From positions 2,356,001-2,420,000 of the forward strand of contig CM057060.1 of NCBI GenBank assembly GCA_029945375.1: a stretch of DNA of 64,000 nucleotides. The letters are read 5' to 3'. Below are positions 46,995 through 59,970 of this stretch, one piece after another (position 1 is the first letter of the stretch; the number at the start of each line of letters is the position of its first letter). This DNA comes from Agaricus subrufescens. Taxonomy: Eukaryota; Basidiomycota; Agaricomycetes; Agaricales; Agaricaceae. The position numbers were made by a program, and so were the translations under genes. The notes below the pieces were generated by a model that was not told the origin of the DNA, made no database searches, and was given only the letters and a program-made list of their open reading frames with translations.

Positions 46995-49900
46995 ATCCGT
47001 CATTGCATTTTGATGTCTCAGGGGTGCTGGATATGTATCGCGGGATTTGAATGCAGATCTGTTACGCGACGCTTGAAGACTCTCAGCCGTGTACTTACAA
47101 TGTTATTCGATCAAAACCTTAATATCTCGCGACAGTTGGGAGGTCAAACCTCTCTGGTATCAAGCTCATAAGGAGGAGCGACGCTTGTCATGAGGTAATG
47201 ACGAGGAGGCGGCCCATGAGGACGAATAGCCTGTCATAGAGCTGGACTGAAGTGGAGAAGTAAGGAAGCACAAGCGAGAGCAAGGGGAAATGTCAACCGG
47301 ATGGAAAAGAGACAGGATGAAAGGTGGTGGGGAAAAGTTGGGGGACGGGAAAGGGCCTGACAGAGTTTATCAGGTAGCCACACTCTCTGGCTGCCCCTGA
47401 GTTTGAACGGGCGGCAGCAGCGTAGAATGTGGCTGCTCAGTGGACTGACCATAGGAGCGGCCGGTGTTATCACTAGGGGCGGGTAAGGGCTGACGCAAAA
47501 GCATTGCATCTCGAGCCACTGATGAATGACTTCCCCATTTTATGGACTCCAGGAATCGAGGTTGCTGTGCAAGGAGGAGCAAGGACTTTCACTTGTATCC
47601 CGATACTGTTCACCGCACCACCTGTATGTATGAAATTCAGAGAATGGTCGGACACGCCTCCCGGATCAAGCAGGCGAATGAGATGGTGAACTCTCTTCAC
47701 GCAATCGCGTACCGGTTCAGTACGCTGCGGTGGCAGATGAGTTCTTCCAGTAACTATTGAAAGTGGCTGGCGCATCTCGTCCCGGGTGAACTGCTAGCAA
47801 ATTTCATTTACGAAGTAAACCGGCTCAGGCAACCGAAAAGCCAAAATCGTTACACATAAGGACACTCCGATATTAGGAGAGTCTCTGCGTAGTCTGAGCA
47901 GTTAGGTCGGCCTTTGGCCTTGCACCAACCTCACACTTGGGCGAATAAATTCACCTCGTGCCTCGCCGGCCTTAGGGTCATCTTTGCTGAAGTGAATGAA
48001 TGAAACACGGTCGGGAAAGCTGTCCGACACCCGTCTCCTCAGCCAGAACTCTGAGTTGACGGGGTCAATAGGTTCGACTTGTCGAGTGACTCTGCTAATT
48101 CGATGGTTGTTTCTTCCGTATTTTGTTTCTGTGCGGCTGTAGGCTGATTGACATCAGGCTATGGGGAGCCGGGTGGGGCCTCTGTGAGGCGCGAGATAGC
48201 ATAGCCAGATACAGGGCGAGGACACGAACCCATTGCCGATCCCCATTCGCTTCTTGGGTTAATGGAGGTCCGATGATCCGCCCTTCACTCTGAGAGGTTA
48301 AATCTTAATCACAAACCCAAAGTAGCTCTCTGGCTGCAAAAGCGACCGCTGTGTGCCGTTTACCCCTGCGTCATCGGCGTAGTGGTACCTCTTCGTATGC
48401 TGTGTGGATTATTTGGTCTTTTCCACTCTTTTGCGATCTTGGTGATTGTGATTCTCCTACCGCTGCGCATCTTATCAGCCGACCAAGTCCAACATCTGGG
48501 CTGTCGCACGTCGGACCACGTGTATATGTTTGATAGCCAGCTGTATGTGTTTTTTAATGCCAGCCACTGTGAGCAGTCTTTTCTCCCGCTGAACCGTCTT
48601 TCACCGCCCAATGTTCCTTCAAGACCTGGGCTTCTGTCGATGGCTTGTCGGTTGGCCAAAAGATTTCCCTGTCCAAGCTTGCATCATGCATGGCCCCGAT
48701 TCCAGACATAACTGAGTATCGTGATCGATGCGATTGGCACGCACCTCACTCATGCACCTCATTCATTCTCTCCGTTTCCTAACTTGTCCTTTTCCCTTCC
48801 AATTTGTTTCCGCTTGTTTCTTTGACTCTCTAAATTGATGCATTGCGCATTTATTTATACTCTGATAGCCTCGGGGAGTCGCGCAGCCATGGTTCTTCAA
48901 CCTTGTGTTTCACTCCATGTTGCTGCCCACACTTTACGTTGCCCGTGTTTGCACGGATTGAAACTCTTACCCCAGACGGTAGGCATTCGAGCATACAATC
49001 TGGTGTCTGTGGCTGCTTTTATTCGGTGCCGTATGGACTAGGCGGAGATGCCGAAGAGTCGGAACCTGGTCGGAACGCTCAGAGACACATCAACGAGAAG
49101 ATGACAGGATGAAGTTATGATCCTCGAGTAAAGACGAGCTTCTTCGTTGCTACTACCTATGACTTCATCAAGAGGTTCTACCTTCTCTTTTCCACCGACA
49201 CTTGTTCTTGTTACCAGTCCGAAATCGCTGCTGACACGCTGTCAACTGTATATGCGCGCCACTCTGGATTTATTACTACCCTCTCCTGGCTGGCTTCGAG
49301 GTTTGTATTGAATCTGTGCAGCTTAACCACCTCACTACGAGGGACCACAGTATTGGATCCTGCGTCATCATCTTGCCAAAATCCAGACCAAGGCTTTTCA
49401 GGTATGCGCAGTTTTCATAATGCCACGGATGGGGCACAATTATTTTCCTCCAGCCCTTCACAATTAATAATAAACGCACCTCCCTTGAAATTTTTCCATC
49501 TCGGCTATCTCATCTGGAGTATGTCAAAAAGAAGCACGCAGACATTTTCTGGCTCCCAAAACAAACACACGCGTACGATTGCATATGACATGTAGTATCC
49601 TCCACCGCGTGTGTTCCTCTCCTTCGAAATGGAATTCCATTGGAAACAAACGTACCACTACCCGACTAAGGGAGTACCAAAGGATGTCAACTATCAGCAA
49701 GGATAAGCAGCTTCGATAGAAGACGAAGTTTTTGTGACAAAAATGACGTAGGAGCCCACCGTGTGTCTTTTGCAACTTGCCCGATCACGGTATGTGGGTT
49801 CGGAGTCGAACGTCGTGTAGCGGCGAACAGGTTATATGCCGACACGTATACGTTTTCGTTTTATGTGGAAAAATCATTCACGTAGACTATTGACCTTGTG

Positions 49901-52900
49901 CACACCATCTTCCGTCTGCCAGAACAAGGGAAAGTACGCTGGGAAAGGTGCCTGATGCCACCTGTTTCCTTTATCGCCAACTCCAGAATACTCGCGATCT
50001 TTGACCATGTTGTGTCCTAGATGGCACTTATCTGTCAACGTCACGGCGACCTGTCTGTTTTTCGTACTAACGTTATTACACACCCACAGGTCATCGAGAT
50101 TGGATTGAAACACCCTAGAACTGAAGTATTTCTCTTTTTCGCTAGCTGTACGTCAGAAGAGGAGTTTGGTATACGGTTCAGCACGTTGGTACTCTTTCTT
50201 TGGATATGAATCCAATCTTAATATTCCACCATGATAGACTAAACACTTCCCTGATTATTGGCTTCTCCGATGTTGTCGTGGATGAATCATTACCCAGCAC
50301 CGGCACGCGTAACGTCCTTGTTTCCGAGCCTTCACTTGTAGGTCATGAGCCCCCCGAGCCCGATCGATCAGTTGTGTAGTAATATGCTGACGGCTTATTT
50401 AGCCTTATGATTCACACAAGCCCATGTGGGGGTATGTGGCATGAAGAATTCTCTTAATAATAGACCATCTTACTGATACATTCATGGAGCAAGCGACAAA
50501 AGAAACGAAGACGCAAGAATTGGCTTATCTTACTGCGTCGATCCATAATCAGGCCAGAATCAAGGTGGTGTTGCACATACGGAGCGATCGTCCGACTAGC
50601 ATCATTATCCGCAGTGCTGGATTCGCAACACATTCGCCTCCCCTCGAGTCCGTAAACAGATGATGGGCCACATGGGCACCCAGATCGGGATCGCTTAATA
50701 TACGATTGCCTTGAGAACAAAATTGGAACTAACGTTGAATCGTAAGGGCTATCATTGGGTGTGTTCGATAAGCAGGGTGAAGATCGGCACAGCGGGAGAA
50801 TGGCATCAGCCTCATTACCAACTTCGTCCTCAAGACTGCCTCAAAGCATCACAATGTTGATTTCCTTTGGCCGGAATTACATATTAGCGAACACGTTCGA
50901 TAGCTTTGCTCCATCAGAAAGGGTGTATTTCCGCAAAGCGCCAAGCCATCCGGTGACACTGTCAAGATGTCGAGTCCTCCATGAAGGTCAGCCTGGAACT
51001 GGCCTGGAAAAACTTCCTTTCCTGGCACGGTTCCGAAGAGTTGGTCCGGAGGCCGGACCCAATGAAGCAGCAATTCTCGGACTGCTGTTGTATTATTTCT
51101 CCCATGCCTTGTTGATTTAACTCATGCATGTTCATGCGGGAACAAGAAAAAAAAGACATTAAGTATCGTGGTTTATGCGCCTATTGATAATCACCCACAC
51201 GGCTTGCCACTGTACATGTGAGATTATCCGCAGTCTGATAAAACTTCAGATCACATCGTGTTACATTAGCCTCTGATCAACCCTAAGCAAACAGAAATTC
51301 TGCAGGGACTCGTGAGTCATGACGTTGATATTTAATCTTCTACCGCTCATTGTTACAGATATAGATCGAAGGGTTGCAAAGCTGTTGGGGGAGTATGGAT
51401 CAATCATTAATCGTTATCAGCAATGACGGTGCTTATATACGTGTGTCAGACTGGAACCCCTAAAGCCCATGGCGGCGAGACTTCGGTGTATATCGGAAAT
51501 GAGTGGTTCATGGTCTATGCGATGCTGTTTAAACAATATGAAGCATATTTGAGCGACAAATTCAAAAGCAAAAAAAGAGCTACGTAATAATATAAGTTCG
51601 ACTGCCGACGGCAGGCGTTGAGAAACCCCCGGATTTTGTGAATCCATCTACTTTTCGTCACTTTGATCATTAATACTTTGTCACACTCCTTACGGTTATT
51701 TCGGGGCTTAGCAGCGCCAAAAGCCGCCCAACGATTTTTCTCAGAATAATACAAAAGCAATACAAAAAAAACAATGAAGTATATTGTGGTTGATGAATAG
51801 ATCTGTACGGCAACTTTTGAGATTGATGAGATTCGCTTCCCTCCGGCCGTGCCGTCCGTCTAATATGACAAGCCGGTAGTTTACCCCTCCGTATACATAC
51901 TTTAGATATTTTTATTTTCCCTCTAGAAACAGATTGAAGCTCCAAATCATTTGACGGTCGTTAACACATTGTTGGCGCGCCAGCTTTCATAACTTCTTTT
52001 TTCAATCCCTTACTGAGCGCAAAATCTAAACCTTGTTCAGACAGCTATTCAATGTTTCGGTACAACTTTCTACTCGGTCGTTCTAATTTAGTCTTTGAGT
52101 CGCTGGGACCTTCGACAGCAAATGTATACATACATAACAGACACCCATGATAAAAGCTACGGTCATCAAACTTATCTACATTTGCAAAAGAGAAACGTGT
52201 CGCATCGTGGCGAATTTTAAGTTTTTTAATTGTTTTTTCAAACACGGCATTGACATGAATTAGATTATACATTCGACTGTTTAACATCTGTTTAACACCA
52301 CCTCCACCGGGAACGAACGGCTATACGATACCGAATGCTGCTAACGGGAATCCCCAGCCTTTGCTACTATCTTTTTTCCCTTTAGGGGGAAAGCTCGAGA
52401 GGGCTCGATCAGCCTAAAAAAAAAATGCTGTCTCCGATACATTCTAATGTGGGCGACTAAAGTCAGAAATGAAATCTTATTCGTCCACCTCACGACGGCG
52501 CCAGTGGCACAAACAGATTCATTTTTTTTTTTGATATTACCCTTTCGAAAACATGTCACACTTTCCTCCGGCCCTAAACCGAGGGTGGTCCGTAGTCCCT
52601 CCATCCGAATTCGAAAGGGTCGAACACGATGCTATTACTCGGTTAGTACTCGGGACCCCGGTTCAAGTTATTTTCCCAAAGGGGTGGAGTCAAATAGCAA
52701 TTTAATGTTCCACGCAGCTTCCACGCCACCACCCAACCTCTGTTTAGGTCTAGAAGCCCAAAACTTTTTTTTTCTTATGGAAAGAAACTAAGCTAAATGA
52801 TTTCAACATTTTGCCACTTGGATCCATAACGATGGCGATATAGGTATGTGTTACAGCCCTACAATGCGTTTCGTCGCCCCCTAATCGAAATGCCGAGCCT

Positions 52901-53767
52901 TTTCCGAGGTTCTTAATTCGGCCGGCCGTCCGCTGTTGTCACTTGTAATAGCAGTATTTGTATAGAAGATCGACAGGAGGCTTTACATTATTCTTTATCT
53001 GACTTGGCTCTCCATCGTCATCCAGTCGGATTAACGTTAGAACGAACGAGAAGAATGAAAAACCCAACTTCAATGACCTCCAAGCCATCGAACCCGGATA
53101 AGAAAGCTCACTAGGACCTCCGCCGGCCGAAGATATTAAATTTGAAGACCTATTTTTGAGGCATGGTCCACGCACTTGCGCTGTTAACCTGTTCTAACCC
53201 TTCATGTATTTAGTGTACTTGGATGGCTTCAGCGTTCAGCCGCCCGCTGCTGATTTGGATCCGAATCGCGGATCAATAAGAGCCGTGGCGAGTACCTAAT
53301 TTGGGTCATTCTCTGATTTATTGCCGGAACCGAGCAGTGGCCTAGAGACGAAATGATGGCCAACGAAATAACCGAACAAACCGATCACCAGGCTAACGAC
53401 TTCTAAAGTTCTACAACTACAAAGTGGCGTAAGCAACGCTGTGGTTCTACAGTAGCCTATATTAAGCAAGTAGAATAATCGTGATGTGACGGAGGAAAGC
53501 AGCATTCGTGAAGAGATTATAGTAGGAGATAGCACACTGTACCCTCGTATAGTTCATCGGCGCTGAGCTGCTGTGCTTTCAACTGATGTGACGTAGAACA
53601 TGACTATCATTATTTCTACCACTTACTGCTAACTGTGGGATATTATTAAATGATACACGGAGGAGTCTAACCCGGAAAGCCTATTAAAGAGTGATCGCAA
53701 GAAAGCAAGTATGTAGAGCAAGAAGTTGCTTTGTTCTCCAAGTTGTTGAACCATGTGGGGCGACGGC
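46995..53767. other. Gene-poor stretch of about 6.8 kb
   Basis: No open frame here has a recognisable domain, and I could not assemble a multi-exon gene. The longest frames (for example 48382-48711 +, 47473-47775 -, 50755-51120 +) overlap frames on the other strand and read as chance. Composition shifts from mixed at 47-49 kb to AT-rich with A/T runs at 51-53 kb. I see no reverse transcriptase, transposase or integrase motif and no obvious terminal repeats, so decayed transposon sequence is possible but not shown. The left edge includes the SHQ1 3' flank; the right edge holds the transporter 3' flank. Confidence 0.5.
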
Positions 53768-55699
53768 CTAGCGTGAGGACGACAAAACAGCATGTTGACC
53801 CTCTGGAACGACATCATATCCACCTTGTCCTAAGTCCGCGGGCAAAGTTGCCGTTTCATCAAGGGAAGCTCGCAGTGTTCCCTGAGATTCAGGATCTTGC
53901 TGCTCGTGTACAGGCGGTTTTGGAAGGCAAGGGGGTACTGCTACCAAATCGTTAAAGAGGAACTATGGTCGAGGAATCAACACCGGTTGAACATGACATA
54001 AACATTTGAGAACAATTACCGTGCCGTAGCTGTTTTTCCAGGTCAATAAAAGAATTGTCACCAGAACAACACACTCACACAAGAAGAGAAAAACCGAGAA
54101 CTTGTAGGAACGAGAACGGGACTACAAATGTTTCCCAACCCAAGCCTAAGCTAATGATCCAAATGGCGAGAGTCCTGCAAGTGTCAGTCAACGAGCGAGC
54201 CGTAGCACTTACATGGCGAGTAACACTCAGTCCAAAGAAGTTGAACAATGAGATACTAATCGCAATGGCAACACCTGACCAGAACACTGAGGGAGTGTGA
54301 ATCGTTTGGTGCCATCCACGTGGAAGATCGAAGAAGGGTGTGATTGACGAGATGGAGGGAAGCGACAGAATGGGGAAGAGGAGTAGGATGGAAACTGCGC
54401 CGAATAAGCCTTCGTACCCTACAGCAAGCAACGGAGTGACTGAATAGCGGGCTAGGTAACGAATAGAAAAGTAGTGTCAGGAATAAGTCATGCATACAAG
54501 AAGTTGCATTACCCATGATTGTTTCTGGAATATGATTGAGTTTGATGGGTATATTTTTAGAATTCAGAATATGACCAACGCACCCTCGACCACGAATTGG
54601 GTGGCAGTACTACGCAAAATAAGGAAGGCTTCGATAGAAAAGGATTGAAGGAAGCTTACAAGACTTGTGCAAACAAAATGAAGAATACGCCTGGATTTTG
54701 GAGTGTCAGCCACTTTTGGCATACCCTGGACCATTCCCGGGACTGACCAACGATAACTTTTCCAACTTGGGCATCCTCAGCCTCTTGAACGCTAGCATAT
54801 GTTGGTTTAATACCAAATAAGCTCTCTTTGATGACATCCTTGACCAGGGACCCGCTGTAACCAACGAGGGCAACGCCGGTCATAACGACGATAAGGGAAA
54901 TCCACCTGAGGCCACACCGATAAGGGCGTGTTTAAGACATGAGAATTGAAACTGACTGGTAAAGCCAAAGACGACGGCGCAAGAAGATGACACTAAAAAC
55001 ACCGACAAAAAGCACGAGAGCGCCGCGAGTCATCTGATAAATAGAGACAGGGGTGTAAAGCAGGCCGACGTTCATCAACTAAGCGTAGATTGAGGTAAGA
55101 TGAAAGTGGCCATGCTTCCTGTGGAATACTGACCGTAGTGCCAGTGAGGTCACACGCAGCCGGGATCCACAATAGCAAAACCTTCCAGCCTTCAAGAGCC
55201 GACTCGGCGGCTTTAGAGTCCTTTGGCACGAGAGGTTCCACTTCGTCCTCGAGCTGAACCGGTTGGCGTTGGAACTTGAGCCAAGCATATAGAACAGGCA
55301 AGAAGCCTAGACAGATTCAGACAAAGCGAAGAGCGGCTCAAGCAGTGTGACGAACATAGCATTTCTCCGACTGAGACGGCGGGTACAGATAAGTCAAGGT
55401 ATGTTTGGACAAGAATGAACTTACGGAACATCTGGAGCGTTTGCCAGACCGGTTGTTCGTAGAGAACATGGTTAGCTGGGTTGTGGTCACCGCAGTTCTC
55501 CACACATTGCATGTCCTGGTCGGATTTAAGCGTGCGGGCATCAGTATGACATGGCAGAGATACAGACCTGCCACTTGCTCCAGAGCGAGTTGCTGGAGCC
55601 CTATGCAAAACAGGTCAGCGGGGCGGGTGCGGACAGGCGGCGACGCACAGTGATGATCATGCCCGCGAGCAGGACCGGGATGTAGAGCGAGGAGGGCAT
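53768..55699 (-). CDS. SLC35F6-like membrane transporter (drug/metabolite transporter superfamily)
   Basis: A multi-span protein of roughly 400-450 residues in about ten exons. The start is MPSSLYIPVLLAGMIITGSS, then NSLWSKWQDMQCVENCGD and FLPVLYAWLKFQRQP. WIPAACDLTGTT, MNVGLLYTPVSIYQMTRGAL and VLFVGVFSVIFLRRRLWLYQ match SLC35F6 (ANT2-binding protein) closely. LLAVGYEGLFGAVSILLLFP, FNFFGLSVTRHVSATARSLT and DTCRTLAIWIISLGLGWETF cover the second half. The two 3' exons read YGT and FLFNDLVAVPPCLPKPP and end in a soluble tail (AVLSSSR). In animals the protein is found in lysosomal or mitochondrial membranes; the substrate is unknown. Head to head with the arrestin-like gene (231 bp). Confidence 0.88.
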
Positions 55700-55773
55700 T
55701 GAGAGGGATGCGGGGAGAGAGAGCGGAGGAGGAGAGGCGTGACGTGACCGGCGTGCGGGGGGGAGCGGCGGGG

Positions 55774-55779
55774 CACGTG
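55774..55779. promoter_or_regulatory. CACGTG E-box in the transporter / arrestin divergent promoter
   Basis: CACGTG lies 75 bp upstream of the transporter start and about 150 bp upstream of the arrestin-like start. Function is inferred from position. Confidence 0.3.
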
Positions 55780-55930
55780 TTGGGGATCTGAGATGTGTGA
55801 CGATCGACGATGTGAATCTGTGACGAGGCGAGAAGCCAGTGGACAGATCTGACGAGCTTCTGCAGGCCAACTCTTTTTATCCTCATGCACCACATCTCTT
55901 CCTTCTTCCCAGCCTCTCCCCTCCTCCTCA

Positions 55931-58050
55931 ATGGTCCATCTCGTCCTCTCCTCGACAAAAGGTGCGTCCCCCGCCCCCCGCGCCCCCCGCCCGCTCACCC
56001 CCCCGCCCAGGCAACCAGGGGCTCCGCTACTTTCCCTACACCGGATACCTAGGACTCACCCCCATCCGCGTCGAAGGAAGTGCGTATCTTGCCACCTGCC
56101 CTGCGCCCTCCCTCCTGCTGACACCGCCCCCCAGTCGTCCGCACCAGGGTCGACACAGATCTCCGCACGCTCCAAGCGACCCGCCTCACCGTCTCCATTC
56201 GATGCTATGAGTCTCGCATCGGGCGCGTCAATGTTCTCCAATCAAACCTTCTTGTCGACCACTCCCAAGTCCTATGGTCAAAGGCCGATAATGTCGAGTT
56301 TGAACCTATTGCCAACCTTGAATATCCTTTCCGCCTCACGCTACCCACCAAGGTAGGGGGCTTCTCGACTGCCATGTTCATAGACTACCGGTGTGTCTGG
56401 CGGATTGAAGCAGGTGCGTGCATTCTCTCGTCCGCCACCGCTCTCCTCTCCAACTCGTTGCCCAGTTCTCGACCACATCCACATCACTGGCGTGGGCTCC
56501 CGTCAAGTCAAACACTTTCAACTCCCGCTGGTCCGATATGACCTGCCGGAACGAATACCCATCTCCCCTTCCCCCCTCCTCAGCCATATTACTTCCAAGC
56601 CCCGCATGCCCCGTCTACGATACAGTGTTGATTCTCCCACAAATCCCATTGGACCAAATGACCTCGTTTCTATCCCAATCCATCTGCAGCCCGTTGATCC
56701 TGCAGTGTCCATCCGCGCCGTCAATGTCATTATCGAGCGACGCATTCAGTTCCTAGATAATCCTAATGGTACTCCACCCCCATCACCCCCCACCCCTATC
56801 GCCTCTGGGATTCCCTCTCCAATGCCCTCCCAGACAATGTTTGTAACTTCGTCTTCTTCATCTCTCATCTCGGATGCGCTCATAGCCCCTCACATGGATA
56901 CGTCGCGCTTACATTCTGAACAACAATCTGACACCTCATCATTGTCTTCCTCTAATCCTACCATCACCCCAAACTCCATTTATCCGTCGGCAACGTCCCT
57001 TGCCAACTCCTCTCGGCCGCTTCTCTCCCCCAACGTCCCTAATTCCTCTTTGTCCACCCAAACAAAATTGGTTATTAATACACTTGCCGAGGCCGAAAGT
57101 TCGGGTCTCTTTACCCCAGATGTCAATGGTATCTGGAACAAAACAATGACACTGCAGTGGCCAGCCGCCAAGTCACAGAGTCGGTGGGCTGTTGGGGAGA
57201 CCATGCAGTCTGAAATAGTGTCAGTGCGATATTTCGTACGGGTCAAGGTATGCTCCATCTTCCATTCAACTGTTATTACGTCATTTCTCATGGTATCTAG
57301 GTTACTCTTCAGTCACCCTCCGGGACGGATACTCTGGAGCTCGGTGAAAGAGAAGTATATGCTGTCTCGACTAATGATGCGGAACGACGGCTCGCCGTCA
57401 CAAAATATAACGAGATGTTAGATATGGCTAGTCAGGAGCGTCGTTCCAAATCCAAGTCACCGCGGCGGAAACCTGTATATCCTGAGGATTTGCCCCCGAC
57501 GCCGCTTCCGTCCAGTTCCCTAATGACTTACCCGGCGGGTAGTTCTAAAATCAGAACGACGTCTCGGAGACCTCACACCAGTGCCGGTCCGCGCGATACG
57601 CCTTCTGCGACTAGCCCAAGGCTAGAGACGGGCTCACTTGGAAGACGTCCACGTGATGATTTCGGCGAAGCTGAGCCCCGGGGAGAAGTGTATCCGAAAC
57701 GCAAGTCGTCCAGATTGGACGAGCTAATCGGTGGGCGAACAAGACCCGATAGTAGTCAGTCCGAGGCGAAGCGCGGCGGAAGGAGTTACTTCTTCTCTTC
57801 TTCTGCACCGAAGATCGGCTCCATACCCAGTGGTAGCAGTACAAGCACCACGACGAGTTCGTCGAGCATATCAAGCAGCAGTCACGGGGAATCAGAGTCT
57901 GATGACATGCGGGAATGGGAGGCAGAATTAGCCAGGATCGAGATAAAAAGTCGAAGATCGAGCGATCTTCTGGGCTTTGCCAAGTTCCTCAGAAAACGCA
58001 AGTCTACGACAGGTGGAGCGGCGCCAAGAGCGGTGCGGCCAGGATCATAA
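55931..58050 (+). CDS. Arrestin-like domain protein
   Basis: About 640 residues in five exons. The start MVHLVLSSTK joins GNQGLRYFPYTGYLGLTPIR and VRTRVDTDLRTLQATRLTVS. IRCYESRIGRVNVLQSNLLV, ANLEYPFRLTLPTKVGGFST and DYRCVWRIEA complete an arrestin N-like sandwich. VLDHIHITGVGSRQVKHFQL starts the second half, with NDLVSIPIHLQPVDPAVSIR and VRYFVRVKVTLQSPSG of a C-like sandwich split by a long Ser/Pro-rich insert. The last 200 residues are disordered and Ser/Arg-rich (SKSKSPRRKP, SSTSTTTSSSSISSSS). Fungal alpha-arrestins recruit Rsp5-type ubiquitin ligases; I did not see a clear PPxY motif in the parts I read, so that role is uncertain. Confidence 0.83.
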
Positions 58051-58908
58051 TGACTATTCCCTTGCTTCATCCTGACTTATGCGTTCTTCTTGCACTATTA
58101 TTTGTCCTTCCACAACCTGTGTTGCCATACCTGCATCATACATAGTCATACCCTACAGTACCATATTGCATTAAAACTCAAACGAACAATGTTCAGTCTC
58201 ACTAATTACTTATGATGTGACGTTGCGTGACGCAATGCGTTTCGAAGTTCTCTCCAACTACCACCACCTTCATGCAACGATTTCCGTGGCTCAGATTCAC
58301 CGCTTTCGCCTCCGGCCGTGCGTAACGTCCGGTTTCTCCTCGTGGTCGAATGCCGGACTCACAAACATCCCTTCTTACCCAACATGCAACTAATATGAAC
58401 CGCTCTTATGGACTATTATGTCTCTAATTGCCATGGCGGCTTCTCCCTACTGACCAACATACGGATTTCTGTCTGAACCACTTAAACTGGAACGGCCCTT
58501 GGAAAACGAATATGTTGATGCGCTCATATGCGATGGTTCTCAACACTCGCAACACCTACTGTTTGCCAATCCTTCTTTCTCCCGCCGCCTTCTGCTGTCA
58601 CCTACACTTTAAACCCACTAGTCATAACTATTGGGTATATAGCTATGAAAGGTTAGCTGACTTACCATGCCTCTGATTGGGATTATATCCGTACACCCAT
58701 AACTCACTTTGTCCTTCGACTTTCTCTCCTTGGAATTCTCTTGGCGCTTATATCCTACCATCATGAACTTCTCCCTTTTCTGGCATTCTCAATATTGGCT
58801 CTCGCGATCGCATGTCATTCTCCTCTCAAACCGATGTGACACCGTTAATCACGGTGTTGTACAAACTATCTAAATTTGACGTGCCCACACGTTGTCGGGG
58901 ATTTTCGC
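58051..58908. other. Intergenic stretch between the arrestin-like gene and the small spliced gene
   Basis: About 860 bp, pyrimidine-rich on the plus strand. The plus-strand open frame at 58428-58676 has no domain and does not splice to the downstream exons. The frame at 58812-59129 overlaps exon 1 of the small gene in another frame. Confidence 0.4.
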
Positions 58909-59970
58909 ATGTCCTACCTGCATCAAATAGCGACAACACCCACCGAAGAACAACTTTACAAGGTGAGAGCGTATTTCCGAAATATCCTCTGCACCGAGGC
59001 TCTTCTTTCTTCTTTACCTTGTTCTATGAATTTTTTCCATGGGTCGTGCTTGTAACCTTCATTTATTTGACTTCTTTACGAGAGCTTTGGTGTTGCCGTT
59101 CATTATCCCCGCAATTGGTCTGCTGCTAGCCAGACGGTCTCCACTCCATTTCCTATTGATTTCGGATGCTGCCTCCTGGTCATGTGTTGGACGGTGTCAG
59201 CTTCTTCTTCTTGTCTGTGTCTACTTTTGCCTTCTATCCGAGATAAATCCGGTCTGCTGACCCTCTTGCGCTTCTCTTCTAAAAATATCTGCGTCTCGTA
59301 CTGCAATAATTGCCTTTCCGGGATTAATACTCAACTTATTTTCTCTTTATCTTCCTTCGTCTCCCTCTGAGGAAAAAAATCATCTATCTCATGGTTCCAT
59401 GCTGATTATGTTCAAACATTTGTAGGAGATGTCACCTGACATTCGACGGAGAGTGGATGCCACTCGAAACGCTCGATTAACCAGGGAAGCAGAAATGAAA
59501 AAACAAATAGCTGCTCAGGTTTGTGTTTTCAGATATATTTATACCTTGTTTGTGTTTCACTCCCCGGTCTGTTCCACTTTCATTTTCTCCGTTACATAAA
59601 ATGGAAGTTCCTCCATTCGTGACCGGTAACGGCTTTCTTGCGCTCCTTGTGCGGGGGTTTCACCTTGACTTCACTCACTCTCATCTCATACCTCTCGGAA
59701 TCGACGAAGGGTCGCTGGTTTGTGGGTCGTTATTTATCTTAACCTGCCCCCCTTCGGCGGCCGAGGGGTGACCATTTTAGTTGTTTATCCCTCGCATCGT
59801 TTATATCGTTTCCTACAGCTCGGATACCACTTTATCAAACATTCCTCTCTATCACTCCTTACCCTAATGTAACACAGCATGCTCACACCCCATCGCTTCT
59901 ATTGCAGGATTCCAACAACACCAACCCCGAGGCGTCGAAACCTATTTGGGCTGACACACCGTCGAAATAG
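58909..59970 (+). CDS. Predicted 69-residue protein of unknown function, three exons
   Basis: Three exons (58909-58962, 59426-59518, 59908-59970) are joined by two phase-0 introns of 463 and 389 nt. The donors are AAG|GTGAGA and CAG|GTTTGT; the acceptors are TGTAG|GAG and TGCAG|GAT. The pieces read MSYLHQIATTPTEEQLYK, then EMSPDIRRRVDATRNARLTR with EAEMKKQIAAQ, then DSNNTNPEASKPIWADTPSK and a TAG. The protein is polar, basic in the middle and probably helical, with no signal peptide and no membrane span. I do not recognise the family. The low-complexity-free, idiomatic sequence and in-frame joins favour a real gene, but the introns are seven to nine times longer than is usual in this window. 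Confidence 0.6.

Noticed and set aside
52640..52690. Second B-box-like GGTTCAAGTT
   Set aside because: No T-stem pairing and no cloverleaf around it.
46995..53767. Intact retrotransposon or DNA transposon in the gene-poor island
   Set aside because: No reverse transcriptase, integrase or transposase motif in any frame, and no terminal repeats noticed by eye. A decayed relic remains possible.
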